Positions 47,589-57,971 of a stretch of 64,000 nucleotides of DNA are shown piece by piece. A program made the position numbers and the translations under genes. Within the stretch, counting starts at the first letter, position 1. Each line of letters starts with the position of its first letter. The notes under the pieces were generated by a model. That model worked only from the letters and a program-made list of their open reading frames with translations. It was not told where the DNA came from and ran no database searches. Source of the DNA: Pigmentiphaga aceris (lineage in GTDB: Bacteria; Pseudomonadota; Gammaproteobacteria; Burkholderiales; Burkholderiaceae_B); assembly GCF_008119665.1 (NCBI RefSeq), contig NZ_CP043046.1, positions 3,844,001 through 3,908,000 of the forward strand, written 5' to 3'.

Positions 47589-49310
47589 ATGAGCGCCGTC
47601 ACTCCTTCGGGGACACCTCCCCTTTCTTACGTTTCCGACGCACGCGCTTCAGGGTCCGGTCGTCGCATGCAGTTGTCCCTGCGGGGAAAGCTGCTGTTGC
47701 TGGTCTGTACAGCGTTGTTGTTGCTGATCGGCCTTGAAGTCTGGAGCCTGACCTCCGAGCGCAAGCTGTTGTTGCAGGACAAGCGCACGGAAGTGCTGTC
47801 GATTGCCCAGGCGGCCCACAGCGTGATCGGCCAGTTCCACGAGTCTGCGCGCGCCGGCAAGATCACTGAAGCACAGGCACAGGAACTTGCCACCCAGGCC
47901 ATCAATGGCTTGCGTTACAGCGGTGCCGACGGTCGCGCCAACTACGCCTTCGTGCTGGACAGCAATGCGGTCTACCGCGCGCACGGTGCCAATCCGAAGC
48001 TGCTGTCAGGCATCAACCCCGATACGTTCATGGTCGGCAAGGAAACCTTGCGGGCATTCACCAAACGCCACTTCGACCTGTCGCGCCAGAGCAATGGCGT
48101 GCACTTCGAAGTCGTGCCGATTCCCCGTCCGGGCGCACAAGTGCCTGAACCCAAGCTGGGCGTCTATCTGGAATACGCGCCGTGGGGCTGGATGATCGGC
48201 ACGGGCGCGTACATGGACGACATCGATGCTGCGGTGGAAAGCAGCATGAAAAAAGGCGTGGTGTTCACCCTTGTTTTGATCGTGTTGCTGCTGGCGGCCG
48301 GCTGGGCAGTGGTTCGCAGCATTACCCGCCAGGTTGGCGACGACCCGCGCGCCGTCATTGCAGTGATGACCCGTGCCGCCAACGGCGACTTGACGCAGAC
48401 CTTCCCGAATGCGCCGCCAGGCAGCATTCTGGCAAGCTTCGGTGCGACTTCGGCTGCCACCCGTGCCGTGCTGACCCGCGTGCGCGATGAAGCCGCCGCC
48501 ATGAAACGCGACGCGCAGCGAATTGCCGATTCAGTTCGCCAGGTATCCACCGCCGCTGCCGCACAAAGCGAGGCAACGTCCTCGGTTGCCGCTGCCGTTG
48601 AACAACTGACGGTATCGGTCGGCCATATCTCGGAGGCTGCACTGGAAACCCAGCGCAACTCGGAAAACGTGACCGAGAAGTGCCGCGCCGGCCAACAGGA
48701 AGTCGAGACGTCCACCACTGGGATGGGACGCATTGCCACGGCGGTCGGCGAGGCCTCGGACAAGATCAGCGGCCTGGCTGCGCGCGCCGAACAGATCAGC
48801 GCGATTGCCGCGTCGATCAAGGAAATCGCTGCGCAAACCAATCTGCTGGCGCTCAATGCCGCGATCGAAGCTGCACGCGCGGGTGAACATGGGCGCGGTT
48901 TCAGCGTGGTGGCCGATGAAGTCCGCAAGCTGGCTGAACGCACGGCGTCCGCCACGATCGAGATCGAGCAGACGGTGGGTGCCGTGCAACGCGACACCAT
49001 GGCGTCGACCAGCACCATGGCGCACATCCTGCCCATGGTGTCCGAAGGCAAGACCGCGACTGAACACGTGGCCCGTGCGCTGGGCGAGATCGGCACCAGC
49101 GCCGATGTATCGCTGGAACGCGTGCGTGAAGTGGCAAATGCCACGCGCGAGCAGTCATCTGCCAGCACCTCGATTGCTCAGCAGGTAGAGAGCATTGCCC
49201 AGATGGTTGAGCAGACCACGGCGGCGATGGGTGAAACGGCCCGCTCTGCAGAGGAAGTGAGCGCCATGGCCGATCGTCTGGATGCGCTGGTGGCGAGCTT
49301 CAAGGTGTAG
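47589..49310 (+). CDS. methyl-accepting chemotaxis protein, sCache_2 type (copy 1)
   Basis: 573 residues: membrane helix 1 (about 35-53), a periplasmic single-Cache domain ([13 protein letters not shown] to [17 protein letters not shown]), membrane helix 2 (about 222-240), then the signalling domain with the highly conserved tip [20 protein letters not shown] and [20 protein letters not shown]. It lacks the C-terminal NWETF tether for CheR/CheB. The ATG at 47589 follows AGGGA. First of three tandem paralogues whose cytoplasmic halves are nearly identical and whose sensor halves differ. The ligand is unknown; related Cache_2 receptors often sense small carboxylic acids. Confidence 0.93.
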   Translation: MSAVTPSGTPPLSYVSDARASGSGRRMQLSLRGKLLLLVCTALLLLIGLEVWSLTSERKLLLQDKRTEVLSIAQAAHSVIGQFHESARAGKITEAQAQELATQAINGLRYSGADGRANYAFVLDSNAVYRAHGANPKLLSGINPDTFMVGKETLRAFTKRHFDLSRQSNGVHFEVVPIPRPGAQVPEPKLGVYLEYAPWGWMIGTGAYMDDIDAAVESSMKKGVVFTLVLIVLLLAAGWAVVRSITRQVGDDPRAVIAVMTRAANGDLTQTFPNAPPGSILASFGATSAATRAVLTRVRDEAAAMKRDAQRIADSVRQVSTAAAAQSEATSSVAAAVEQLTVSVGHISEAALETQRNSENVTEKCRAGQQEVETSTTGMGRIATAVGEASDKISGLAARAEQISAIAASIKEIAAQTNLLALNAAIEAARAGEHGRGFSVVADEVRKLAERTASATIEIEQTVGAVQRDTMASTSTMAHILPMVSEGKTATEHVARALGEIGTSADVSLERVREVANATREQSSASTSIAQQVESIAQMVEQTTAAMGETARSAEEVSAMADRLDALVASFKV

Positions 49311-49519
49311 GCATCGCAGGGCAGGATGGATGACAGCGGCCTGCGAATTCACCACTGTCATCCAACTGTCACAACACAAGAAAAATCACGTAAAAATTTG
49401 TACACAGATGGCTACAGTTTCGTCTGGTACGACCGTAATAGCAGGCACACTAATTGCTGACGCACGCCTGAAAACGCCTTTAGCGTAGCCAGGATGCTAC
49501 TGATAAAGGCCCATCCCGC

Positions 49520-51238
49520 ATGAGTTCCGCCCCCATCTTCGCCAGCGACGCCGGTTCTGGCGTCAAGCTTCGTAGTCCCGCTCGTTCCGCTGCCCGCAAC
49601 GGCTATTCACTGCGCGCCAAGCTGCTGTCGCTGGTGGTCTTTGCGGTTGCGGTGTTGGTCGCCTTGCAGGTCTGGGCGCTGTATACGCAGCGCGATATCC
49701 TGCTCGACAACAAGCGCACCGAAATCCTGTCGATCGCACAGGCATCGCTAAACCTGATCTCCAAATATCATGAGGCGGCGCGCAGCGGAAAGATGTCGGA
49801 GGCAGAAGCACAGCGACTGGCCGCCGAGGCCGTTGCGAACCTGCGTTACGGCGGCGCAGATGGCAAGGAGGGCTACACCTTCATCTTCGGCAAAGATGCC
49901 CGCTACCAGTCGCACGGCGTCAATCCGAAAGCGGGGGAACTGGACCCGAAAGCCTCCAAGATCGGCGCGGAATCGCTGTATGACTTCACCATGCGCAACT
50001 TTGCGCTGGCTCGCAAGAACGGCGGCGTGCACTTTCAGGAACTGAATTTCCCGCGCCCGGGTGGACAGGTTCCGGTGCCGAAAATCAATGTCTACGTGGA
50101 ATATGCGCCGTGGGAATGGCTGATCGGCACAGGCATGTACATCGACGACATCGAAAAAAACGTACAAGAACGCGCCATGCTCACCCTGGGCATTGGCGTG
50201 GTGCTGATCGGTTTGCTGCTGGGTATTGGCTGGTTGATCGTGCGCAACGTCACGCGCCAGATCGGCGATGACCCGCGCAATGTAATCAGCGCGCTGGAAC
50301 GCGCAGCGGCGGGCGACTTGACGCAGACCTTCCCCAACGCGCCGGCCGGCAGCATTCTGGCTGGCTTCGGTGCCACCTCGGCAGCCACCCGCAGCGTGCT
50401 CAGCCAGGTTCGCGAAGAAGCGTCGGCCATGAAACGCGACGCCAATCGGATTGCAGAATCGGTGGCGCAGGTGTCCACGGCAGCCAGCGCACAAAGCGAA
50501 GCGACGTCATCAGTAGCGGCCGCGGTTGAACAGCTGACGGTGTCGGTCGGCCACATCTCGGAAGCCGCGCTGGAAACCCAGCGTAATTCCGAAAACGTGA
50601 CCGAGAAATGTCGCGCCAGCCAACATGAAGTCGAGACGTCCACGGCTGGTATGAAACGCATTGCCACTGCCGTGGGACAAGCCTCGGACAAGATCGGTGG
50701 CCTCGCCTCGCGGGCTGAACAGATCAGCGCGATTGCCGCATCGATCAAGGAAATCGCCTCGCAGACCAATCTGCTGGCACTGAACGCCGCGATCGAAGCA
50801 GCGCGTGCAGGTGAACATGGCCGTGGGTTCAGCGTGGTGGCTGACGAGGTGCGCAAGCTTGCGGAACGCACGGCGTCAGCCACGGTGGAAATCGAAGAAA
50901 CGGTGGGTGCCGTGCAACGCGAAACCCGCGAATCGACAGCCACGATGGCGCACATTCTGCCGATGATGTCCGAAGGCGCGTCAGCAACCGAACAGGTGGC
51001 GCGCGCCTTGAACGAGATCGGCACCAGTGCAGACGTATCTCTGGAACGGGTACGCGAAGTGGCTCACGCCACCCGCGAACAGTCGTCGGCCAGCACCTCG
51101 ATTGCGCAGCAGGTGGAGAGCATTGCGCAGATGGTCGAACAGACCACCGCCGCCATGGGTGAAACCGCCCGGTCTGCCGATGAAGTCAGCGCCATGGCCG
51201 GTCGCCTGGATGAGCTGGTAGCGCGCTTCAAGGTGTAA
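49520..51238 (+). CDS. methyl-accepting chemotaxis protein, sCache_2 type (copy 2)
   Basis: 572 residues with the same architecture as its neighbours. Its sensor domain carries [20 protein letters not shown] and [20 protein letters not shown] and differs most from copy 1 around residues 120-180 ([19 protein letters not shown]). The signalling tip is identical in sequence type ([19 protein letters not shown]). Ends in FKV without a methylation-enzyme tether. About 210 bases separate it from copy 1, enough for its own promoter. Confidence 0.93.
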   Translation: MSSAPIFASDAGSGVKLRSPARSAARNGYSLRAKLLSLVVFAVAVLVALQVWALYTQRDILLDNKRTEILSIAQASLNLISKYHEAARSGKMSEAEAQRLAAEAVANLRYGGADGKEGYTFIFGKDARYQSHGVNPKAGELDPKASKIGAESLYDFTMRNFALARKNGGVHFQELNFPRPGGQVPVPKINVYVEYAPWEWLIGTGMYIDDIEKNVQERAMLTLGIGVVLIGLLLGIGWLIVRNVTRQIGDDPRNVISALERAAAGDLTQTFPNAPAGSILAGFGATSAATRSVLSQVREEASAMKRDANRIAESVAQVSTAASAQSEATSSVAAAVEQLTVSVGHISEAALETQRNSENVTEKCRASQHEVETSTAGMKRIATAVGQASDKIGGLASRAEQISAIAASIKEIASQTNLLALNAAIEAARAGEHGRGFSVVADEVRKLAERTASATVEIEETVGAVQRETRESTATMAHILPMMSEGASATEQVARALNEIGTSADVSLERVREVAHATREQSSASTSIAQQVESIAQMVEQTTAAMGETARSADEVSAMAGRLDELVARFKV

Positions 51239-51388
51239 GACGCTCGCAAATAGCGAACGGTATTAGGGGAAACGTTGCTACAGATTCCTACAGAGAGTGT
51301 CGTTGTCACGGATAGAACGATTATCTACGACCGCCTCATCACGGATGAACCGACATGTGATGAGGCGACTACCACTCGATGAGGCATC

Positions 51389-53107
51389 ATGAGCGCAGTC
51401 ATTCAATCTGGGGTTAGCTCAGGCACCCCATCCGCACGCGGCTCGATGTCTGGTGTCAAACCGCGACGCTATCAATTCTCCCTTCGCGCGAAGCTGTTGG
51501 TGTTGGTGGCGTTGGCCATCACACTGATGATCGGCCTGCAAGCGGTGGCGCTGTATACCCAACGCACGCTGCTGATCAACGACAAGCGCACCGAAATTCT
51601 GTCGATGATGCAAGGCTTGACGAGCCTGGTGTCGAAGTATCACGAGGCGGCCAAGGCAGGCAAGATCACCGAGGAACAAGCCAAGCAACAAGCCGTTCAG
51701 GCCATTACCGATCTGCGTTATGGCGGCGCTGATGGCCGGGAAGGTTATGCCTTTGCACTTGGCAACGGCTCGGGCTTCAAAGCACATGGGGCCAACCCCA
51801 AGCTGCTGGACGCCAATCCCGATACGTTCATGATCGGCAAGGAAACCCTGCGCGTGTTCATCGCCCGCCAGTTCTCCTTGTCGCCGGCGAACGGCATCCA
51901 TTATGAGATGCTGGAATTCCCGAAACCGGGTGGCCAGGTGCCCTACCCGAAGATCAACGTCTACATCAAGTTCGCCCCCTGGGACTGGCTGATCGGCACG
52001 GGTGTCTATATCGATGACATCGATGAAGCCATCATGAACCGCGCCAAGAGTGCACTTGGCATCAGCGCCGCGCTGATTGCCATCCTGCTGGTTGCCGGCT
52101 TGCTGATCGTGCGCAGCGTCACGCGCCAGATCGGTGGGGATCCGCGCGAAGTGATTGCGGTGATGGCGCGTGCCGCCGACGGCGATCTGACACAGACCTT
52201 CCCGAAGGCACCCGCCGGCAGCATTCTGGCCGGATTCGGGGCCACGTCCGCAGCCACCCGCGACGTACTCAGCCAGGTTCGCGAAGAAGCGTCGGCCATG
52301 AAACGTGATGCTCACCGGATTGCGGACTCCGTTGCGCAGGTGTCGTCGGCCACAGCCGCGCAAAGCGAAGCGACGTCTTCTGTCGCGGCCGCCGTCGAAC
52401 AACTGACGGTATCCGTTGGCCACATTTCGGATGCGGCACTGGAAACCCAGCGCAACTCCGAGAACGTGACGGAGAAATGCCGTTCCAGCCAGCACGAAGT
52501 CGAGACATCAACAGCAGGCATGAAACGTATTGCCACGGCTGTAGGTCAGGCATCCGAAAAAATCGGCGGACTGGCGTCGCGTGCTGAACAGATCAGTGCG
52601 ATTGCAGCGTCCATCAAGGAAATTGCGGCTCAGACCAATCTGCTGGCGCTGAACGCCGCCATTGAAGCAGCGCGCGCTGGCGAGCATGGTCGCGGCTTCA
52701 GCGTGGTGGCCGACGAAGTGCGCAAGCTGGCCGAGCGCACTGCATCAGCCACGATTGAAATCGAGGAAACGGTCAGCGCCGTGCAGCGTGAGACCAAGGA
52801 ATCGACCGCCACCATGGCGCACATTGTGCCGATGATGGCCGAAGGCGCAGCAGCGACCGAACAGGTGGCACGTGCACTGGGTGAAATCGGTTCCAGCGCC
52901 GACACGTCCTTGGAACGAGTACGCGAAGTGGCCCACGCCACCCGCGAACAGTCGTCGGCCAGTACCTCGATTGCACAGCAGGTGGAGAGCATTGCGCAGA
53001 TGGTCGAACAGACCACGGCCGCCATGGGTGAAACCGCGCGTTCCGCTGACGAAGTCAGTGCCATGGCGCAACGCCTGGACACGCTGGTGTCGCGCTTCAA
53101 GGTGTGA
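51389..53107 (+). CDS. methyl-accepting chemotaxis protein, sCache_2 type (copy 3)
   Basis: 572 residues; membrane helix 1, Cache domain ([20 protein letters not shown], then [20 protein letters not shown]), membrane helix 2 and the common signalling half. The sensor shares features with both other copies ([20 protein letters not shown] resembles copy 1; the [15 protein letters not shown] region resembles copy 2), suggesting duplication with later exchange. Its stop codon is followed at once by a bidirectional terminator. Confidence 0.93.
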   Translation: MSAVIQSGVSSGTPSARGSMSGVKPRRYQFSLRAKLLVLVALAITLMIGLQAVALYTQRTLLINDKRTEILSMMQGLTSLVSKYHEAAKAGKITEEQAKQQAVQAITDLRYGGADGREGYAFALGNGSGFKAHGANPKLLDANPDTFMIGKETLRVFIARQFSLSPANGIHYEMLEFPKPGGQVPYPKINVYIKFAPWDWLIGTGVYIDDIDEAIMNRAKSALGISAALIAILLVAGLLIVRSVTRQIGGDPREVIAVMARAADGDLTQTFPKAPAGSILAGFGATSAATRDVLSQVREEASAMKRDAHRIADSVAQVSSATAAQSEATSSVAAAVEQLTVSVGHISDAALETQRNSENVTEKCRSSQHEVETSTAGMKRIATAVGQASEKIGGLASRAEQISAIAASIKEIAAQTNLLALNAAIEAARAGEHGRGFSVVADEVRKLAERTASATIEIEETVSAVQRETKESTATMAHIVPMMAEGAAATEQVARALGEIGSSADTSLERVREVAHATREQSSASTSIAQQVESIAQMVEQTTAAMGETARSADEVSAMAQRLDTLVSRFKV

Positions 53108-53110
53108 TGC

Positions 53111-53147
53111 AAAAGGGGGAAAGCGGCTTGTTCGCTTTCCCCCTTTT
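53111..53147. terminator. strong bidirectional terminator between MCP3 and the MFS gene
   Basis: A perfect 15-bp stem AAAAGGGGGAAAGCG / CGCTTTCCCCCTTTT with a 7-base loop lies between convergent genes; the A and T runs make it work in both directions. Confidence 0.93.
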
Positions 53148-53208
53148 GATCTTTGGTATTTGGTGGCGGCTGGCTACGTGCCCCAGCCACCACCCATATC
53201 TTTATGAC

Positions 53209-54462
53209 TTATTCCAGTTCCTTGCCCTTCAACTCGGGAATCAGGAACACCGTGGCGATCATGTCCAGCAGGTAAATCGCCGCCAGCAACGCAATCGCGA
53301 TCTGGAAGGAATAAGCGGCTGCCAAGGCACCGACCACCACCGGGCCAAACCCACCAATACCCCGGCCGATGTTGAACAGTACGTTCTGCGCAGTGGCGCG
53401 TGCTTCGGTGGGATAGGCTTCCGACATCAGCGCGCCGTAACCACCCAGCATGCCATTGACGAACATGCCCAGCAGCGCGCCTGCCCACAGCATGGTCACC
53501 GGGTCGTTGAGCTGGGAATATGTCAGCACCATCGCGATGGCCCCTGCCTGGAACAGCAGGAAACTGGGCTTGCGGCCGATGCGATCGGCCAACTGGCCGA
53601 AGATGAAGATGCCGATCATCATCCCCAGGATGGTGACGGAGGTCCACATGGCCGACTTGGTCAGGTTGAAGCCCAGCTTGTTGGCCAGGAAGCTTGGCAT
53701 CCAGATCATGATGCCGTAGTACCCGAAGTTCTGAACGGCACACAAGATGGCAATGCCCACGCTGATGCGTGTGGTCTTGGCGTCTTTCACCAGCAGCCCG
53801 AAGGTCTTGGCACGCGCGCCCTTCACGCGCACTTTGCGCACGAACACTTCCGGTTCATGCAGTTTGCTGCGGATCACCCAGGCGGCAAACGCGGGCAAGA
53901 CACCGATCAGGAACATGCCGCGCCAGCCGATGTAGGGCAGCAGCAAAGGCGTCAGCAATGCGGCACCCAGCACGCCCACCTGCCAGCCCAAGGCCACGTA
54001 GGACGACACCCGCGCCCGATGCTTGGCCGGCCACGCTTCGGCGGCCAGCGCCATGCCGATACCGAATTCACCACCCAGGCCAATGCCGGCGATGGTCCGG
54101 TAGATCAGCAGATCCCAATAGCCTTGTGCAAATGCGCACAGCCCGGTGAACACCGCAAACAACACGATGGTCCACGCCAGCACCCGGATGCGTCCGTAGT
54201 AGTCGCTCAGCGACCCGAAGATCACGCCGCCTGCCACCGCGCCCACCAGTGTCCAGGTGACCAGCGACCCGGCCTGTCCTGGCGTCAGTTGCAGATCGGC
54301 GGAAATCGCCGGCAACATGAAACCCAGGATAAGCAGGTCAAACCCATCCATCGCATAACCGATTGCAGAACCGGCCAGCGCCTTCCACCCGTAACTGCTG
54401 ACCTTGTCCGTTACGCCGCGCGCAACCCCTTGCCCACTACTACCCGCCCCTGCTTCCACCAC
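53209..54462 (-). CDS. MFS transporter, organic-anion/sugar-type
   Basis: About 417 residues with 12 membrane helices. The MFS loop motif is seen twice (GSLSDYYGRIRVLA after helix 2 and GQLADRIGRKPSFLL in the second half), and RTIAGIGLGGEFGIGMALAAE is typical of the sialate/aromatic-acid/metabolite:H+ symporter branch. A GTG at 54462 is preferred because AAGGGA lies a few bases upstream; the frame opens to 54528. Substrate cannot be told. Confidence 0.85.
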   Translation of the reverse strand: MVEAGAGSSGQGVARGVTDKVSSYGWKALAGSAIGYAMDGFDLLILGFMLPAISADLQLTPGQAGSLVTWTLVGAVAGGVIFGSLSDYYGRIRVLAWTIVLFAVFTGLCAFAQGYWDLLIYRTIAGIGLGGEFGIGMALAAEAWPAKHRARVSSYVALGWQVGVLGAALLTPLLLPYIGWRGMFLIGVLPAFAAWVIRSKLHEPEVFVRKVRVKGARAKTFGLLVKDAKTTRISVGIAILCAVQNFGYYGIMIWMPSFLANKLGFNLTKSAMWTSVTILGMMIGIFIFGQLADRIGRKPSFLLFQAGAIAMVLTYSQLNDPVTMLWAGALLGMFVNGMLGGYGALMSEAYPTEARATAQNVLFNIGRGIGGFGPVVVGALAAAYSFQIAIALLAAIYLLDMIATVFLIPELKGKELE

Positions 54463-54551
54463 ACCATCCCTTGGTTTTGATCTGAATTGCGCGATCGGCC
54501 TGCTGCAAAGCAGCCTGCTGATCGGCACCGCCCTTGCGGCGCGGCCGAAAT

Positions 54552-54587
54552 GATAAAGGCTGCCGGTAACAACTGGCAGCCTTTATC
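54552..54587. terminator. terminator hairpin after the second MFS gene
   Basis: GATAAAGGCTGCC and GGCAGCCTTTATC form a perfect 13-bp stem around 10 bases, between the two MFS genes. On the minus strand it would end transcription of the gene at 54623. Confidence 0.8.
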
Positions 54588-54622
54588 TCTGGGGGTGGGT
54601 TCAGTGCGACACGCCTGGCAGG

Positions 54623-55846
54623 CTAGCTTGCCGCGGGAAGCATCGCGTCAGTGGGCGCTGGCGTCTGGGTCAAGGCAAACAAGCGACGATAGCCCGCCAC
54701 CATGGCCGCTACCGCCACCAGCCCACCGAAGACAGCGCCCCAGAATCCGTTGGACGCGCCATAGGCATCGATCATCCACCCCGACACCGACGATCCGGCG
54801 GCAAAGCCGATCAACACACCCGTCATGGCATAGGTAATGCCTTCGGTCAGTTGCGCGCTGGGCACGATGCGCTCGATCAGGCTCATGCCGGTGATGAAAG
54901 TCGGCGATGCGATCGACCCGGAAATGAAGACCATCAGCGTCAAGACCCACAGGTTGCCGACGAAGGGCAAGGGCAAGGTTGTGATCAACGCCACCACACT
55001 GGCAATCAGCAGACGGCTGGCCAGGGATCGCTTGAAGGACATGGCACCGAACAACAGGCCGACCGCACATGAACCGGCTGCGTACAAGGACAGCACGTAG
55101 GTAGCTGCCGCCTTGTTGCCCAGCGCTTCGGCAAACGCGATCACCGCCACTTCGACCGTGCCGAAGATCATGCCGATGCCGATAAACACAAACACCACGA
55201 ACCACATGGCGGGATAACGCATGACGGAACCGCTGCGATTCAGCGTTTGCGCGCCAAGCTTGGGTTCGGTGGATTTCTGGATCATGAACAGCGTGCTGCC
55301 CACCGCAAGAAAGCTTGCCGCCGCCAACACCCCTGCCTCCGGGAACAGTGCCACGCTCAGCCCAATGCCAAACACCGGCCCGGCCATGTAGACCAGTTCG
55401 TCCAGCACCGATTCAAACGCGAACGCCGCATGCAACTGAGGCTCGCCCCGGTAGATTTCCGTCCAACGCGCACGCACCATCGACCCGATGCTGGGCATGA
55501 CACCCGCGATCAGCGCAAATACAAACAGTACCCAGTTGGGCGATTCGGCCCAGGCAGCCGCCGCCAACCCGATAAGCCCAAGAAAAGCGATGCTGACCGT
55601 GGGTGCCAATACGGCCGCTTGCCCTTTTCTGTCCACCCAGCGCGATACCTGCGGTGCGATGAAGGCGTTCGCCAACGCAAAGGTGGCCGACACGGCCCCC
55701 GCCAGCCAGTATTCGCCGTGCGTCTGCGACAACATGGCCACGATGCCGATGGTGCTCATCGGCAAGGGCAGCCGGGCAATGAAACCGGCCGAGGAAAAAC
55801 CTTTGGTGCCGGGAACCCGGAAAATTTCAGCGTAGGGATTGGACAT
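54623..55846 (-). CDS. MFS transporter, drug/efflux-like, TetR-linked
   Basis: 407 residues, 12 predicted membrane helices (for example NWVLFVFALIAGVMPSIGSM and YVLSLYAAGSCAVGLLFGAM). It has VSRWVDRKGQAAVLA as the loop after helix 2, a variant of the MFS motif. It is divergent from a TetR regulator, and the 180 bases between hold three 17-bp operator copies, so it is most likely an efflux pump induced by the regulator's ligand. Substrate unknown. Confidence 0.88.
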   Translation of the reverse strand: MSNPYAEIFRVPGTKGFSSAGFIARLPLPMSTIGIVAMLSQTHGEYWLAGAVSATFALANAFIAPQVSRWVDRKGQAAVLAPTVSIAFLGLIGLAAAAWAESPNWVLFVFALIAGVMPSIGSMVRARWTEIYRGEPQLHAAFAFESVLDELVYMAGPVFGIGLSVALFPEAGVLAAASFLAVGSTLFMIQKSTEPKLGAQTLNRSGSVMRYPAMWFVVFVFIGIGMIFGTVEVAVIAFAEALGNKAAATYVLSLYAAGSCAVGLLFGAMSFKRSLASRLLIASVVALITTLPLPFVGNLWVLTLMVFISGSIASPTFITGMSLIERIVPSAQLTEGITYAMTGVLIGFAAGSSVSGWMIDAYGASNGFWGAVFGGLVAVAAMVAGYRRLFALTQTPAPTDAMLPAAS

Positions 55847-55908
55847 CAGAAGTCGCTCTGGAAGGCATGGGTGCGGCGGCGCTGTCGGGTGTCAAAAGCC
55901 ATGGACTC

Positions 55909-55925
55909 ACATACGCCGCGTATGT
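55909..55925. promoter_or_regulatory. TetR operator 1
   Basis: ACATACGC-C-GCGTATGT is a perfect 17-bp palindrome around a central base, 63 bases upstream of the MFS start. Confidence 0.85.
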
Positions 55926-55929
55926 AATC

Positions 55930-55946
55930 ATATACGCCGCGTATGT
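55930..55946. promoter_or_regulatory. TetR operator 2
   Basis: ATATACGC-C-GCGTATGT, one mismatch from operator 1 and 21 bases further along, about two turns of the helix, so dimers would sit on the same face. Confidence 0.82.
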
Positions 55947-55958
55947 AAAACTCAATAC

Positions 55959-55975
55959 ACATACGCGACGTATGC
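55959..55975. promoter_or_regulatory. TetR operator 3
   Basis: ACATACGCGACGTATGC, a looser copy 29 bases after operator 2 and 50 bases before the TetR start codon. Confidence 0.7.
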
Positions 55976-56025
55976 AAACGATGCAATGGCGGCAGGCGAC
56001 GCATGTCGCGCCGTGGAGAACTGGC

Positions 56026-56628
56026 TTGGCACCAAAAACACGCAAGGAAATGATCTCAGAGACCCGTGGCAAGCTGATTGCCGCTGGCCGCCAGGCCTTT
56101 GCGACCAAGGGCTATGCGGATGCTTCCATGGACGACTTCACCGCTGATGCGGGACTGACGCGCGGTGCGCTGTATCACCACTTCGGTGACAAGAAAGGCC
56201 TGCTGCATGCGGTCATCGTCCAGATCGACCAGGAAATGTCCGATCGCCTGACCGCCATCGCCAATGGTGCCGATTCCGTCTGGCAAGGCTTCATCAACGA
56301 ATGTGTGGCCTATATGAACATGGCGCACGAACCTGAAATTCGCCGCATCATGTTGCTGGATGGTCCTGCCGTGCTGGGCGATCCGTCACAGTGGCCGACG
56401 CAGAATGCCTGCCTGCAGACCACTACCGCCAGCCTGCAACGGCTGATGGACGAGGGCACCATCCGCCCGATTCCTGCTGAAGCCACCGCCAGATTGATCA
56501 ACGGCGCGACCCTGAACGCGGCCTTGTGGATTGCCAGCGCAGATGATCCGAAAGCGGTGTCTGAACAAGCGGTTGCTGCGTTCCTGGCGATGGTCGAAGG
56601 ACTGTTGAAAAACGTCCCTGCTCGCTAA
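56026..56628 (+). CDS. TetR-family transcriptional regulator
   Basis: About 200 residues: N-terminal helix-turn-helix (RGKLIAAGRQAFATKGYADA, then MDDFTADAGLTRGALYHHFG) and a helical ligand domain. The TTG at 56026 is preferred as start because TGGAGAA stands 7 bases upstream and it gives the normal TetR N terminus (APKTRKEMISETR); upstream ATGs at 55972 and 55981 fall in or beside operator 3. It should repress itself and the divergent MFS gene. Confidence 0.92.
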   Translation: MAPKTRKEMISETRGKLIAAGRQAFATKGYADASMDDFTADAGLTRGALYHHFGDKKGLLHAVIVQIDQEMSDRLTAIANGADSVWQGFINECVAYMNMAHEPEIRRIMLLDGPAVLGDPSQWPTQNACLQTTTASLQRLMDEGTIRPIPAEATARLINGATLNAALWIASADDPKAVSEQAVAAFLAMVEGLLKNVPAR

Positions 56629-56734
56629 GCAGCGCCGCCGGTCAGGTATTGGCCAAGTATGGCCCAGAGATCGACCAGATACCGGCAAACGCCCTGCCCC
56701 AGTTCCAGTGCAGACAGCTAAGTTCTCTGCATGC

Positions 56735-56763
56735 AAAAGGGGCACCCGAAGGTACCCCCTTTT
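56735..56763. terminator. bidirectional terminator between tetR and htpX
   Basis: AAAAGGGG-C-ACC pairs with GGT-A-CCCCTTTT around CGAA; lies between the convergent TetR and htpX genes. Confidence 0.75.
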
Positions 56764-56797
56764 CACAAGCGCGAAGACTTGTCTTGCTGACTGACGA

Positions 56798-57679
56798 TCA
56801 GCCCTGTGCTTGGCGCAGCGCGGCGATGCGTTGCTCCATCGGCGGGTGGGTCGAGAACAGCGCGGCGATCTTGCTGCCACCAGCAATACCCGACGCAGCC
56901 ATGTTCTGCGGCAGTTCACCCGGGTGGGTGCCGCTCAGACGCTGCAGCGCATTGATCATCGGCTGACGCGAACCCAGCAGCTTGGCCGAGCCGGCATCGG
57001 CACGGAACTCACGCTGACGCGAGAACCAGGCCACGATCATCGAGGCCAGGAAACCGAACAGGATTTCACAGACGAAACTCGTGATGTAGAAACCGATGCC
57101 CGGGCCATCGCCTTCCTTGCGGAAGATCGCGCGGTCAACCAGGTTGCCCACGATACGCGACAGGAAGATCACGAAGGTATTCACCACGCCCTGGATCAGC
57201 GTCAGCGTGACCATGTCGCCATTAGCGATGTGGGCAACTTCGTGGCCCAGCACGGCAACCACTTCTTCTTCGGTCATGCTGGTCAGCAAACCTGTGGACA
57301 CAGCTACCAGCGACGCATTCTTGAACGCACCCGTGGCGAAAGCGTTGGGTTCGCCGTCGTAGATCGCCACTTCAGGGCGACCGATCTGGGCGCGGTCAGC
57401 CAGTTGGTGAACGGTTTCGACCAGCCAGGCTTCGGTCTGGTTACCCGGGCGTGCCGGGTCGATGACCCGCGCGCCAGTGCTCCACTTCGCCATCTGCTTG
57501 CTCATCAGCAAGGAAATGAACGAACCGGTGAAACCCACCACCAGCGAGAAGCCAAGCAATTGACCCATGTTCAGGCCCTGGGCGCTGACGTAGCGGTTCA
57601 GCCCCAGCACGCTCAACACGACCGACAACACTGCCATCACAGCAATATTGGTGAGCAAGAACAACACGATGCGTTTCAT
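56798..57679 (-). CDS. htpX: membrane zinc metalloprotease HtpX
   Basis: 293 residues, inner-membrane M48 protease for quality control of membrane proteins. Two N-terminal helices, the zinc motif HEVAH (146-150), two more helices ([15 protein letters not shown] and [17 protein letters not shown]) and [14 protein letters not shown] with the third ligand. C-terminal [12 protein letters not shown] is characteristic. The ATG at 57679 has CGGAG about 11 bases upstream; the longer frame to 57793 lacks support. Confidence 0.96.
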   Translation of the reverse strand: MKRIVLFLLTNIAVMAVLSVVLSVLGLNRYVSAQGLNMGQLLGFSLVVGFTGSFISLLMSKQMAKWSTGARVIDPARPGNQTEAWLVETVHQLADRAQIGRPEVAIYDGEPNAFATGAFKNASLVAVSTGLLTSMTEEEVVAVLGHEVAHIANGDMVTLTLIQGVVNTFVIFLSRIVGNLVDRAIFRKEGDGPGIGFYITSFVCEILFGFLASMIVAWFSRQREFRADAGSAKLLGSRQPMINALQRLSGTHPGELPQNMAASGIAGGSKIAALFSTHPPMEQRIAALRQAQG

Positions 57680-57971
57680 GGCGCACGAATCTCCGATTAC
57701 CAAAATCAAGGCGGCAGGCACCGAAGCGCAAGCCGCCAAACAGTAGCTTGGACGAGCTTGCTCGACCAAGGTTCCTGACAAAAAACTGAACACTCAAGCC
57801 GCGATATTACCGCGCCCCGGTGCACTGCACCATGAACGATGCTGTGCAGACACGGGGTGTGGGTTCACGACGACTCTTTCCGCATATGGCGGCATCGCCA
57901 TAACGATTCAAGCGGTACCGGTCTGACCTGCAAGCGCTTTTTTTGGGCGCTTCCGAAAAGCCAAGCCGATT

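Noticed and set aside
48164..51024. Long minus-strand open frames (334 and 310 codons) opposite the chemoreceptors
   Set aside because: They are Ser/Ala-rich mirror frames of the conserved signalling domain, appear in each copy for the same compositional reason, and have no ribosome binding sites.
53209..55846. The two MFS genes as one operon
   Set aside because: A perfect 13-bp terminator stem lies between them and the second has its own regulated promoter region; read-through is possible but not indicated.
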